This document shows, in pieces, positions 1 to 8,311 of a DNA stretch of 64,000 bases (its first letter is position 1; every line of letters begins with the position of its first letter). Where the stretch lies: assembly GCA_964475755.1 (NCBI GenBank), contig CAYYXR010000009.1:10778-74777 (forward strand), given 5' to 3'. The notes under the pieces are model-generated. The model was not told the origin of the DNA, ran no database searches, and worked only from the letters and a program-made list of their open reading frames with translations. The position numbers and the translations under genes were made by a program. The stretch comes from UBA11612 sp964475755. Its GTDB lineage: Bacteria; Pseudomonadota; Alphaproteobacteria; Rhodospirillales; Rhodospirillaceae.

Positions 1-1
1 C

Positions 2-349
2 GAAGGGCAGGAATTCACGTACGGACTAGAGGACGTCGGCCGCTATTATCGGGGATATGTGGACCTCATGGACCATTGGGACCAGGTCCTGCCGAACAAG
101 GTCCTGCGTGTGCAATACGAGGATGTCGTCGCGGATTTGGAGGGGCAGGTGCGGCGCCTGCTCGAATTCTGCGAGTTGCCGTTCGAGCAAGCGTGCGTGG
201 ACTATCATAAGACCGAGCGTTCGGTGCGTACGGCAAGTTCCGAACAGGTGCGCCAGCCACTGTACCGCGACGGCGTGGAACAGTGGAGGAATTTCGAGCC
301 TTGGCTTGATCCGCTCAAAGCCGCGCTTGGTCCCGAGCTTCTCGGGTAG
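2..349 (+). CDS. Sulfotransferase, C-terminal part (cut by window start)
   Basis: The reading frame is open from the first bases, so only the C-terminal ~115 residues are present. The stretch has the layout of the TPR-type or Sulfotransfer_3-like family: a YYRGYVDLMDHW segment, then VLRVQYEDVVADLEGQVRRL (the typical Y-E-D-L-V/D segment of these enzymes), a Leu-rich CELPFE helix, and the terminal pattern SVRTASSEQVRQPLYRDG followed by W..F..WL. Family members move sulfate from PAPS to an acceptor. The PAPS-binding N-terminus is outside the window, so activity cannot be judged. It ends 8 bp before the convergent BCCT gene. Confidence 0.8.
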   Translation, partial: EGQEFTYGLEDVGRYYRGYVDLMDHWDQVLPNKVLRVQYEDVVADLEGQVRRLLEFCELPFEQACVDYHKTERSVRTASSEQVRQPLYRDGVEQWRNFEPWLDPLKAALGPELLG

Positions 350-357
350 GCCAGTTC

Positions 358-1947
358 TTACTCGCCGGGTGAGGGCGAGCGGACCTCGTTCGGATGCACC
401 AAAATTCGCGCGCCCGGATCGGATTTCAGCCCATTCACCAACGCGATCATCATGAAGATCATAATCACGGAAAAGGGCAGAGCCGCCGAGATCGATGCCG
501 CCTGGAGCGCCGTCAGCCCCCCGCCGATCAGCAGGACGGCTGCCACGGCGCCTTCGCTGACCCCCCAGATCACGCGGTGAGAAATCGGCGGGTCCGGATC
601 ACCAACGGACATAATCGTGTTGATGACTAAGGTTCCGGAATCCGACGACGTCACAAAGAACGTTGCGATCAGCAATGTCGCCAAGACCGCAGCAATCAGG
701 CCTATGGCGCCTGAATCAAGCGCGGTAAACATGGCGTAGATGCCAAGGGTCATATCCTCATTTACGGGCGTGATCAAATCCGCCGCTTGGTCCAGTTCAA
801 GGTGCAAAGCCGTGCCGCCCATGATTCCAAACCAAATAAATGTAATCAGCGTTGGAACGATGAGAACGCCGGCGACAAATTCACGTACCGTGCGCCCGCG
901 TGAGATGCGGGCAATAAACATGCCGACAAAAGGCGCCCAGGAAATCCACCATCCCCAATAAAATGTCGTCCAGCCGCCTTGCCACCCGGTGTCCAGCGTG
1001 GCGTCGGTCCAAAGGCTGAGCCAGACAACGTTTTGAATGTAATCGCCGGTGCTTTGCATCACGCCAAGAACAAGCAACCGGGTGGGTCCGTATATGAAGA
1101 CAAATGCCAATACCAAGACGCTCAATAAGATGTTCAGTTCGCTCAGACGGCGAATGCCGACTTCCAATCCTGTGGCCACACTGATCACGGCCAGGCTTGT
1201 GACGACACCGATCAAAATGAGCTGATGACTGATGCTGACTTCCCACCCGCCAACGACATAAAGGCCGGTGTTCACCTGTTGCATGCCAAGGCCCAGCGAC
1301 GTCGCCACGCCGAAGATGGTGGCGAAAATCGAGAGGATGTCGATGGCGTGGCCCCAGGGGCCGTAAATGCGCTCGCCCAGCAAAGGGTAAAGCGTTGAGC
1401 GGATGGTGAGGGGGAGGCCGCGCCTGAAACTGAAATACGCGAGGGCCAATCCTACCACCGCGTAGATCGCCCAAGGGTGTAGGCCCCAGTGGAAAAAGGT
1501 AAGCCGCATGGCGACTTCCGCCGCCCGGGGTGAGCCTGGATTTTGCAGGAACGGATTGGATTCAAAATGGGTCAGTGGTTCGGCCACCGACCAAAAGACG
1601 AGGCCAATGCCCATGCCCGCGCCGAACAGCATGGCAAACCAGCTGAAGAACGAAAACTCCGGCTTTTCATCGTCGCGGCCCAGCTTGATATGCCCAAACC
1701 GGCTCATCATCAGCCAAATCGCAAATCCGAGCACAAAGGCGACCAGTGCGATGTAATACCACTTGAGAGTGGACACGATGCCTTCGCGCAACGTCGAGAA
1801 CGCCACGGATGCTGCATCCGTCATGAGGACGGTAAAGACAACAACAACCAAAACCAGGCTTTTAGATACGATCGCGACCGTCGGATTTAGGCCGCTGAGC
1901 CACCCCTCCCGGGCTCTAAGGCGAGACGCCTTTTTCTCATGAACCAA
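358..1947 (-). CDS. BCCT-family transporter (betaine/choline/carnitine type)
   Basis: This 529-residue inner-membrane protein has about 12 hydrophobic segments, the usual BCCT length. The family signature is clear around residues 325-350: a Trp-rich stretch TTFYWGWWISWAPFVGMF followed by ARISRGRTVREF. The N-terminal GAGMGIGLVFWSVAEPL motif is also typical. BCCT carriers take up quaternary ammonium compounds or similar solutes with Na+ or H+. The substrate cannot be read from sequence. The start is TTG at 1947 with GGAG about 10 nt upstream; no in-frame ATG lies near. It is monocistronic and convergent with the sulfotransferase. Confidence 0.92.
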   Translation of the reverse strand: MVHEKKASRLRAREGWLSGLNPTVAIVSKSLVLVVVVFTVLMTDAASVAFSTLREGIVSTLKWYYIALVAFVLGFAIWLMMSRFGHIKLGRDDEKPEFSFFSWFAMLFGAGMGIGLVFWSVAEPLTHFESNPFLQNPGSPRAAEVAMRLTFFHWGLHPWAIYAVVGLALAYFSFRRGLPLTIRSTLYPLLGERIYGPWGHAIDILSIFATIFGVATSLGLGMQQVNTGLYVVGGWEVSISHQLILIGVVTSLAVISVATGLEVGIRRLSELNILLSVLVLAFVFIYGPTRLLVLGVMQSTGDYIQNVVWLSLWTDATLDTGWQGGWTTFYWGWWISWAPFVGMFIARISRGRTVREFVAGVLIVPTLITFIWFGIMGGTALHLELDQAADLITPVNEDMTLGIYAMFTALDSGAIGLIAAVLATLLIATFFVTSSDSGTLVINTIMSVGDPDPPISHRVIWGVSEGAVAAVLLIGGGLTALQAASISAALPFSVIMIFMMIALVNGLKSDPGARILVHPNEVRSPSPGE

Positions 1948-2121
1948 TACTCTGCTCCGCTTCGTCTCAAGTGAGCAGATACTCTAGCCGCCTTGTGCGC
2001 TTGATGCCACTCGTATGGCCCGATTTTGGCTCGATTTCGGCCCTGTCAGGGGACTTTGAGAACCTCGAACGGAAATAGTTTGCGAGATTCACGTTCCAAA
2101 GTTGAATTGCTGATGTTTCGC

Positions 2122-2733
2122 CTAATATTCAGCGTCACCTGGAATCGTGTTCTTGCGCGGCTCGACATCCTGCAAATCGGACGCGAGCATCCGTATCATA
2201 CCGATTCTTGATTCTACCGACTTCAATTCCTCGGTCAGCTTGTCGCGCAATGGCCCAGGCGCCTTGTTCTCAAGCAGACCGCGAATCACACTCGTTTGGC
2301 TATTCATGGCATTGGCCACGTCAACCATCGTCCGCGGTTTCGGTGTGTAAATATTGTGGACGTTGCGCAGATTCTTCATCAGCATTTGAACGAGGACCTT
2401 CAGGAACGCATCCGCGCTTTTCATTTTTTCCGCGACGGCTTCGGCAGAGATTATCGTCAGCGTGCAGTCTTCGGTGACCACTGTGGTGGCCATGCGCGGA
2501 CTCCCATCGATGACCGACATCTCGCCGAATAATCCCCCTTGCCGGACAATCGCGAGCGGGACCTTTTGATCGCCCTCTTCACGGTACAAGGATACGGCGC
2601 CGATGCCGACGACGTACGCGGCTATTCCTTTCTCACCCTGCCTAAAAAGCACAGTGCCTTTTGGAAACTTTTTGACAGAGAGTCCCGACGCCGTGTCGGA
2701 TAAGAGGGCTTTTGAATTGTCCAATGAGGTCAT
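2122..2733 (-). CDS. Cyclic-nucleotide-binding (cNMP) domain protein without DNA-binding domain
   Basis: This 203-residue soluble protein has a CAP_ED domain at about residues 15-130. The phosphate-binding cassette is visible as GGLFGEMSVIDGSPRMATTV (G-E-M/L ... R-M-A-T-T), close to the canonical G-E-L ... R-A-A. The C-terminal ~70 residues (VDVANAMNSQ... to the end) look helical and hold no CRP-type helix-turn-helix, so this is more likely a signalling or effector-binding protein than a transcription factor. It lies 18 bp downstream of a small membrane protein gene on the same strand and is probably co-transcribed. No strong Shine-Dalgarno precedes the ATG at 2733. Confidence 0.82.
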   Translation of the reverse strand: MTSLDNSKALLSDTASGLSVKKFPKGTVLFRQGEKGIAAYVVGIGAVSLYREEGDQKVPLAIVRQGGLFGEMSVIDGSPRMATTVVTEDCTLTIISAEAVAEKMKSADAFLKVLVQMLMKNLRNVHNIYTPKPRTMVDVANAMNSQTSVIRGLLENKAPGPLRDKLTEELKSVESRIGMIRMLASDLQDVEPRKNTIPGDAEY

Positions 2734-2751
2734 TTCAGATTGATGTTGTAA

Positions 2752-2919
2752 TCAGATTGCACCTGAGCCGTAGAGCATCGGGGCAAAGGCGATTGCAAAG
2801 TAAACTGCGGCCATGATTGAACCGTAGGTTAGAACCCAGCCCACCGGTAATCGGCGATTGAAGGCGACTGTCGCGCCCAAGATGAAACCTATCAGTGGAG
2901 CTAAAGCCGCCGGGTTCAT
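2752..2919 (-). CDS. Small two-helix membrane protein
   Basis: A 55-residue hydrophobic protein with two predicted transmembrane segments: PLIGFILGATVAFNRRLP and, after a short loop, SIMAAVYFAIAFAPMLY. I chose the ATG at 2919 because AGGGAG sits about 9 nt upstream; the frame is open 17 codons further up, but that extension is Cys/Lys-rich and has no ribosome site. I do not recognise a family. Its position 18 bp before the cNMP-domain gene suggests a two-gene operon, so it may be a membrane partner, but that is inference. Confidence 0.55.
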   Translation of the reverse strand: MNPAALAPLIGFILGATVAFNRRLPVGWVLTYGSIMAAVYFAIAFAPMLYGSGAI

Positions 2920-3139
2920 AACCAATCTCCCTAAACTCAAAAACTCCCTTTTACAGGGACACTTCGTCACCCCCAGCTAAGCCGTACCCCTCCTGGTCTG
3001 CAAATTGTCATCTCCCACGCACTAACGCGCGGGAGGGCAAATGGGTTGAAAAATTTCTCAGATAAAATAACTCAGCAACGCGAACCGCTCTGCGGGCGTT
3101 TGCTACCGAAGCGCCGCGAAATGGACCGGGCCCACACCT

Positions 3140-3346
3140 TTGTCGGTACCAGTCGAAAATATTTGGCAATCTGCTCGGCGCCTGTTGGAAGAGCACGGGG
3201 CTTCAGCCCTGTCGATCGCGGTCAAAAAAGCCGATGCATGCCAAAATGAGGGTGACGCCAACGGTGCGGATATCTGGAGCAGAATTGCGCGCGCCATTGA
3301 GTCCAGCGCCTCCGTGGAAAGCGGCGGGTCCTCACCCCCTGCATAA
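3140..3346 (+). CDS. Small hypothetical protein (possible DUF6961-like)
   Basis: A 68-residue frame in an otherwise empty 565-bp gap. It has a composition typical of a real small globular helical protein: NIWQSARRLLEEHGASAL, then a helix IAVKKADACQNEGDANGADI and WSRIARAIES. The W..A..L..HG....A......A....GD..G...W..I...I pattern resembles short uncharacterised proteins of alphaproteobacteria (DUF6961-like, from memory). The start would be TTG at 3140; no ATG or clear ribosome site is present, so the start is uncertain. It could also be a chance frame. Confidence 0.45.
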   Translation: MSVPVENIWQSARRLLEEHGASALSIAVKKADACQNEGDANGADIWSRIARAIESSASVESGGSSPPA

Positions 3347-3541
3347 AGTGTTGCTCGACGCCGCGCATTGTAAATGGCGCACGAAACGGCCGGATTTCAC
3401 TAAGACGCAACGTTCTGTGGGGTCTTTATTCTCCTGAAACCGTGCTAACCTAAGGCCTTCGGTAAATCATCCGATTGCCTGCATTTGCGCGCATTTCCGA
3501 GCAACTGTGGCGGTGGATTAAGAAATGGTGCGGCCTCGTCC

Positions 3542-4858
3542 ATGAATCAGCAGTTGGCCAATCGCGCGCAGTCGCTTTGGGATGGGACTTTGGACTCCCT
3601 GCAAAATCCTGATTTTTATTGGCAGGTCGGAATTGTTTTCTCCGCGCTTCTTTTAGCGTGGGCGGTCACGGCCTTTGTCGTCTCGCGTGTACGGCTGTTT
3701 CGGGAAGGGCCACAACCTGGGCCGCTGTTCGAAGTCAGAGCGGCCGTTCACAGGTCTCATTCCCTTCTATCGCCATTGATGAACATATTGATCCTGGGTG
3801 CCGCGATCCCGGTATCGCTGGAAATGATCGGTGTCGCGTGGTTCATCCGAACGGCGCAGGGAATCGCGTTCATTTATTTTGTCTATCGTCTCGCCGCCCA
3901 GTTCGTCGGCAGCGTCGGCATCGTGCGGCTTGTGAAATGGCTCGGTGTTCCTATCGCACTCCTCTACATGTTCGGCTGGCTTGCCATCGTAACCGAGTAT
4001 CTAGACTCCCTTTCCATCGAGATCGGCAATATTCACGTTACGGTTTACGCCGTACTGCGCACAATCATTTTCGGGATATTTCTTTTCTGGCTGGGCCGGG
4101 TATCGAATTCCACCGGGCTCAAGGTAATCCGGGAGCAGCCGACGCTCGACGCCGGCACGCGAGAGGTTATCGCCAAGCTTTTCCAGATTGCTCTATTCGT
4201 CCTTATTTTCCTGCTGCTGCTTCAGGTCATGGGGGTCGATTTGACCGCGCTCGCCGTGTTCGGCGGCGCTTTGGGCGTCGGCCTCGGGTTTGGTCTTCAG
4301 CAAATTGCGTCGAACTTTATTTCCGGGATCATTATTTTGCTCGACCGGTCGATCACCCTTGGTGACTACATCGAGCTGGAGGACGGCCGGGCGGGCAAGT
4401 TGCGGGAGCTGACCATGCGCTCCGCCACGTTGGAGACCTACGACGGCAAGGACATCATGGTGCCCAACGAACATTTCATCACGTCGGTGTTCACCAACTG
4501 GACGCACCACCACAAGAAACAGCGCTACTCACTGCACTTCCAAGTGGCTTACAAAACAGATCTGGAAGCGATGTGGCCGATTATCCGGCGGGTTGTCGCG
4601 AGCCATCCGAAAGTCATTAGCGGCGACGATATTCCCGTATCAGAGCGTCCCGATGCCGAAATCGAGAGCTTTGGCGATTCCGGTATCAACATCCTGGTGG
4701 AGTTCTGGATGGAGGGGATCGATGACGGCGATAACCGCGTCGGTGCCGATTTGCTCATGATGATCTGGACGGCGCTCAAGGAGAACGATATCGAAATACC
4801 GTTCCCGCAACGGGAGATCAATATCCTCAACCAAGCCCCGCCGGGATCCGGCCACTAA
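3542..4858 (+). CDS. MscS-family mechanosensitive channel
   Basis: This inner-membrane protein has about 438 residues from the ATG at 3542 (a TTG 57 bp upstream is also in frame). Several N-terminal membrane helices precede the diagnostic MscS pore segment at about residues 230-265: a Gly/Ala-rich helix ALAVFGGALGVGLGFGLQQI, then SNFISGIIILLDRSI, followed by the beta-domain GDYIELEDGRAGKLRELTMR and VPNEHFI. The soluble C-terminal vestibule domain is complete. Such channels open under membrane tension and release osmolytes. It is longer than E. coli MscS because of extra N-terminal helices. It is convergent with the ABC exporter, with a 13-bp gap. Confidence 0.92.
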   Translation: MNQQLANRAQSLWDGTLDSLQNPDFYWQVGIVFSALLLAWAVTAFVVSRVRLFREGPQPGPLFEVRAAVHRSHSLLSPLMNILILGAAIPVSLEMIGVAWFIRTAQGIAFIYFVYRLAAQFVGSVGIVRLVKWLGVPIALLYMFGWLAIVTEYLDSLSIEIGNIHVTVYAVLRTIIFGIFLFWLGRVSNSTGLKVIREQPTLDAGTREVIAKLFQIALFVLIFLLLLQVMGVDLTALAVFGGALGVGLGFGLQQIASNFISGIIILLDRSITLGDYIELEDGRAGKLRELTMRSATLETYDGKDIMVPNEHFITSVFTNWTHHHKKQRYSLHFQVAYKTDLEAMWPIIRRVVASHPKVISGDDIPVSERPDAEIESFGDSGINILVEFWMEGIDDGDNRVGADLLMMIWTALKENDIEIPFPQREINILNQAPPGSGH

Positions 4859-4871
4859 GGTTCAATACGGC

Positions 4872-6719
4872 TCAACCGGTTTCGCTTCTCATATCCAGAA
4901 ATCCGCCCGACTGTCGCTTCCAGAGGCGCGCGTAGTGCCCATCCTTCGCCAGAAGTTCGGCGTGGGTGCCGGATTCTACAATGCGCCCGGCGTCCATCAC
5001 CACAAGACGGTCCATGCGCGCGATGGTGGACAGCCTGTGGGCGATGGCGATCACGGTGCGCCCTTCCATGAGCGTGATCAGTTGCTCCTGAATGGCCGCT
5101 TCCACCTCGGAATCCAGGGCAGAGGTGGCTTCATCCAGAACAAGGATCGGCGCGTTCTTCAAGATCACCCGGGCGAGGGCGATGCGTTGGCGCTGACCAC
5201 CCGACAGCTTGACCCCGCGCTCGCCTACTTGGGCGTCAAAGCCGTGCCGGCCCTTCCAGTCCTCCAGTTCGTCGATGAACTCGAGGGCATGTGCCTGTGC
5301 CGCGGCGCAGCGGATTTCATCGTCGGTGGCATCCGGCTTTCCGTAGCGAATATTGTCGCGGATGGAGCGGTGCAGAAGCGACGTATCCTGGGTCACCATG
5401 GCGATGTTCGCGCGTAGGGATTCCTGCGTTACGCCGGAGACGTCTTGGCCGTCGATAAGGATGCGCCCGGTTCCCACGTCGAAAAACCGCAGAAGCAGAT
5501 TGACCATGGTCGATTTTCCCGCGCCCGAAGGTCCGACCAATCCGATCCGTTCGCCGGCTGCGATGCTCAGGTCGATTCCCTGTAGAACGCCCTTCGATGT
5601 TCCGTAGCCGAAATGCACGTCTTCAAATCGGATGTCTCCCCTGGTCACTGTCAAAGGCACGGCATCCGGGCGGTCTCCCATGGTGCGCGGTGTGGCAATG
5701 GTCTTCATGCCTTCCTGAATGGTGCCGACATTTTCGAAGATGCCCGCGATGTTGAAGGCAACCCATCCTCCCATGTTGGCGAACTGCCATGCCAAAGGCA
5801 GGACCATGGCGACCACGCCCACGGCAACCTGATCACGAGACCACAGCCAAATCGCAATGGTCCCCATGCCGACAATGAGGGCCGAATTCATTGCTGACAA
5901 AACCAGCGAGAAAATCGTCATGAGCCTCAGAATGTTCCGGTGCGTGACGGTATGTTCGTCTACCGAGTCACGAACGTAGGCGTCTTCATCCCGCGCGCGC
6001 GCGAACAGTTTTACGGTCAGGATGTTTGTGTAGCTGTCGACAATCTTGCCGGTGAGGGCGGATTTGGCCTCGGAAACGGCACGCGAGCGATCGCGCATGC
6101 GCGGCACGAAATAATAAAGCAAGCCAAGATATGCCAAGAACCATGTGCCGACGGGCACGGCCAGCACCGGGTCCAAGGTCGCCAATACGGCCGTGGCGCT
6201 GCTGCCGTATATGAGGATGTACCAAACGGCATTCGCCGCCGAGACAACGCTTTCCCGCAAGGACGGTCCAGTTTGCAGAACGCGATTGGCAAGCCGTCCG
6301 GCAAAGTCGTTTTGGAAAAAACTCCACCCCTGACGCACCACATGCCAGTGGCTTTGCCAGCGGATCAGGTTGGTCAAGCCGGAAATGATGGATTGGTGCG
6401 TGAACAGGTTCTGGATCAAAAGCACGGCGGGCCGCAGCAAAAGCTGCACTGCCGCCATGCCCAACAATTCCGGCCAATATTCGGTCAGCACGGTTGCCGC
6501 TGAGTATTCGGACACAAGGCTGACGATGCGGCCGATAAACACAGGAATGAGAAGATCAAGCAGGGCGACTGCGGCGCCGGAGAGGAACAAGGCGACTACG
6601 AGCCAGCGCGCTTGGCCGATGAAATGCCAATAGAACGCCGACAGCCCGGACGGCGGCGTGCCATCGGGCGACACGGCGGTAGGTTCCAATAGGTGCTCAA
6701 AAAAACGAAACGGCAACAT
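4872..6719 (-). CDS. ABC exporter, fused permease and ATPase
   Basis: About 615 residues: a type-1 exporter membrane domain (six helices, ~residues 35-325) fused to one ATPase domain (~365-600). Walker A is GPSGAGKST, the Q-loop follows MVTQDTS, the signature is KLSGGQRQR, Walker B is ILVLDEATSAL and the switch His is in AIAHRLST. A half-transporter of this design works as a dimer; lipid, peptide or drug export are all possible. I prefer the ATG at 6719, with AGGA about 10 nt upstream, over the in-frame TTG at 6740. A strong terminator and a small leader frame lie directly upstream, so read-through may be regulated. Confidence 0.92.
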   Translation of the reverse strand: MLPFRFFEHLLEPTAVSPDGTPPSGLSAFYWHFIGQARWLVVALFLSGAAVALLDLLIPVFIGRIVSLVSEYSAATVLTEYWPELLGMAAVQLLLRPAVLLIQNLFTHQSIISGLTNLIRWQSHWHVVRQGWSFFQNDFAGRLANRVLQTGPSLRESVVSAANAVWYILIYGSSATAVLATLDPVLAVPVGTWFLAYLGLLYYFVPRMRDRSRAVSEAKSALTGKIVDSYTNILTVKLFARARDEDAYVRDSVDEHTVTHRNILRLMTIFSLVLSAMNSALIVGMGTIAIWLWSRDQVAVGVVAMVLPLAWQFANMGGWVAFNIAGIFENVGTIQEGMKTIATPRTMGDRPDAVPLTVTRGDIRFEDVHFGYGTSKGVLQGIDLSIAAGERIGLVGPSGAGKSTMVNLLLRFFDVGTGRILIDGQDVSGVTQESLRANIAMVTQDTSLLHRSIRDNIRYGKPDATDDEIRCAAAQAHALEFIDELEDWKGRHGFDAQVGERGVKLSGGQRQRIALARVILKNAPILVLDEATSALDSEVEAAIQEQLITLMEGRTVIAIAHRLSTIARMDRLVVMDAGRIVESGTHAELLAKDGHYARLWKRQSGGFLDMRSETG

Positions 6720-6752
6720 GCGAAAATTCCTGGTGTTCAACGGTCATCGACT

Positions 6753-6783
6753 CAAAAGCCCCGCGGATGCGACCGGCGGGGCT
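6753..6783 (-). terminator. Rho-independent terminator just upstream of the ABC exporter
   Basis: On the minus strand AGCCCCGC (6783-6776) and GCGGGGCT (6764-6757) form an 8-bp GC-rich stem with an 11-nt loop, followed by a short U run. It lies about 34 nt before the exporter ATG and about 200 nt past the end of the helix-hairpin-helix gene. It therefore ends transcripts starting at the putative promoter at 6901-6930, unless it is bypassed. Its position inside the exporter leader is why attenuation is suggested. Confidence 0.75.
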
Positions 6784-6809
6784 CTGGCGTGGCGTATGCT
6801 GAACGGAAT

Positions 6810-6893
6810 CTAATCGCGCAAACGCAACTCCCCTGCCGTTGGGGCCGGTGTCCGGAGTTGGCCGGACATCATATGTTTGAGAGATGTGTTCAT
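6810..6893 (-). CDS. Putative 27-residue leader peptide ahead of the ABC exporter
   Basis: A short frame, ATG at 6893 and TAG at 6810-6812, encoding 27 residues beginning MNTSLKHMMSGQLR and ending GELRLRD. It has no Shine-Dalgarno, but the predicted transcription start from the upstream TTGACA box falls within a few bases of the ATG, so it could be translated leaderless. Its coding sequence overlaps two mutually exclusive RNA hairpins: 6849-6868 (TGTCCGG with CCGGACA) and 6825-6860 (CAACTCC with GGAGTTG). A terminator follows. This is the arrangement of a ribosome-mediated attenuator, but no homologue is recognised. Confidence 0.35.
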   Translation of the reverse strand: MNTSLKHMMSGQLRTPAPTAGELRLRD

Positions 6894-6900
6894 GGGCGCG

Positions 6901-6930
6901 AAGCTATCTTAAAGGCGCGCGGGGTGTCAA
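6901..6930 (-). promoter_or_regulatory. Putative sigma-70 promoter for the exporter leader
   Basis: On the minus strand a perfect TTGACA (6930-6925) is followed after 18 bp by TAGCTT (6906-6901) as the best, though weak, -10 candidate. A start of transcription near 6894 would nearly coincide with the ATG of the small leader frame. The spacer is GC-rich. Confidence is limited by the poor -10 element. Confidence 0.4.
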
Positions 6931-6984
6931 CCTGTGCACGGAATGCGCAGGTTGAGCCCGGAAAAGTTGTTTTATTAGATTCGC

Positions 6985-7614
6985 TTAGTCCAAAGTCACG
7001 TAGCGTTCCAAACGTGCGACTTCGCCTTCGTCCACGTACTTTCCGATCTCGCGGCGGAACTGATCCAAGTCCTTGTAGGGGCGATATTCTTCAAACTCAT
7101 GCACCATGCGGCGCGACATGCCGGGAATGGTGGCAAAGTCGGCGGAGCTGGCGGAATTCAAGTTTATAGGAATGAAGATGTATTGCTCGAAGCGCGCAAC
7201 TTCGTCTGCGTCTACATATTTGCCGATTTCGCGGCGGAACTGTTCGAGAGAAGTATAGGGGCGGTATTCCTCGAACTCATGTGCCATGCGCCCGCTCATT
7301 CCGGGAATAAGCATGATTTCCGCTTCGCTTGCCGTATTCAAATTGATCGGCAGGAAGAGCTTGCCGTACAGTTCTGCGCGCTGATCGTCGGACAGTGCGC
7401 CCTTCAATTTCTCGTCGAGAGATGGCATCCCCAAAAAGGGGCGGCCATCGGCAATGAGCTGAACCAAGCCGGCGTTCATGTGCGGCAATGCAGCGAGTTC
7501 GTCCGCCTCGGCCAGATTGGGATTGAGAACAGCGGTGTTATTTCCGGCCTGGGCGAAGACCGGACCGGGCGCGAACAGACCGGCAAGAACAAAAGCGAAG
7601 GCTAGGATTCTCAT
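6985..7614 (-). CDS. Exported helix-hairpin-helix (ComEA-like) repeat protein
   Basis: 209 residues with an N-terminal signal peptide (MRILAFAFVLAGLFAPGPVFA) and three helix-hairpin-helix units. The first (residues ~27-85) is diverged. The second (89-148) and third (149-209) are near copies: PINLNTAS/PINLNSAS, IPGMS, HEFEEYRPY and FRREIGKYVD occur in both. ComEA-type proteins bind DNA in the periplasm during uptake, but many short exported HhH proteins have unknown roles. The ATG at 7614 is preceded by AGGGAGA. The gene is divergent from the MsrQ-like gene across only 53 bp. Confidence 0.75.
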   Translation of the reverse strand: MRILAFAFVLAGLFAPGPVFAQAGNNTAVLNPNLAEADELAALPHMNAGLVQLIADGRPFLGMPSLDEKLKGALSDDQRAELYGKLFLPINLNTASEAEIMLIPGMSGRMAHEFEEYRPYTSLEQFRREIGKYVDADEVARFEQYIFIPINLNSASSADFATIPGMSRRMVHEFEEYRPYKDLDQFRREIGKYVDEGEVARLERYVTLD

Positions 7615-7667
7615 GAGTGTCTCCCTGGATCGGATGGTTGCGGGTATGAACGCGCGGCAAGGTTAAC

Positions 7668-8255
7668 ATGGCGGCTAATATTCGCATCTTAAACTCGACG
7701 GGAATTCTCTGGCTTGTCCTGAGCGCCGTCTGGCTTGTTACAATTGCCCGTTACGCAACCGGCGGCGCCGTATACGGTGAATTCATCCATGCCACCGGCG
7801 AGTGGTCGGTGCGCCTGATGATGGTCGCGATGGCGGCCACGCCGTTACGGCTGCTGTTTCCCGGAAGGGGCTGGACCGCTTGGCTGTTGAAACATCGCCG
7901 TCATTTCGGTGTGGCCTCGTTTGCCTTCGCGGTTCCGCATCTTGCGGCATACGTTCTGCGCCTGGATGGGCCCCGCATTGCCTCTGAGGCCATTGAGCCG
8001 GGGATGCTGACAGGCTGGATCGCATTCCTGATTTTTCTGGCGCTGGCCGTCACGAGCAACGATACATTCGTGCGAAAGTTGGGACGCCAATGGAAATTGC
8101 TCCACCGGTTTGTTTATGTTGCCGCCATATTGACCTTTGCGCACTGGATCCTCACGGCCTATGACCCAGCGGCCGGTATTGCTCACCTTATTGTGCTCGC
8201 AGCATTGGAAATGTTTCGCGTGTGGAGAGTGCGCGACTCTAAGCCGGGCCAATAA
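7668..8255 (+). CDS. MsrQ-like ferric-reductase-domain haem membrane protein
   Basis: 195 residues with about six transmembrane helices and the ferric-reductase-like transmembrane domain layout of MsrQ: paired His residues in helices (for example KHRRHFGVASFAFAVPHLAAY and LLHRFVYVAAILTFAHWIL) suited to haem b. MsrQ passes electrons to the periplasmic methionine sulfoxide reductase MsrP. No msrP is adjacent, so the partner may be elsewhere or this may be a different member of the superfamily. The start ATG at 7668 has AAGG upstream. A bidirectional terminator follows directly. Confidence 0.75.
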   Translation: MAANIRILNSTGILWLVLSAVWLVTIARYATGGAVYGEFIHATGEWSVRLMMVAMAATPLRLLFPGRGWTAWLLKHRRHFGVASFAFAVPHLAAYVLRLDGPRIASEAIEPGMLTGWIAFLIFLALAVTSNDTFVRKLGRQWKLLHRFVYVAAILTFAHWILTAYDPAAGIAHLIVLAALEMFRVWRVRDSKPGQ

Positions 8256-8288
8256 AAACGCCGCCGTCTTATGCAGACAGCGGCGTTT
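8256..8288. terminator. Bidirectional Rho-independent terminator
   Basis: AAACGCCGC (8256-8264) pairs perfectly with GCGGCGTTT (8280-8288). The stem extends inward through CGTCT/AGACA with one mismatch. A-rich and T-rich flanks on each side make it work for both the MsrQ-like gene (plus strand) and the cytochrome c gene (minus strand), which converge here. Confidence 0.85.
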
Positions 8289-8311
8289 CAATCTGTAGCA
8301 GGATTTAAAGC

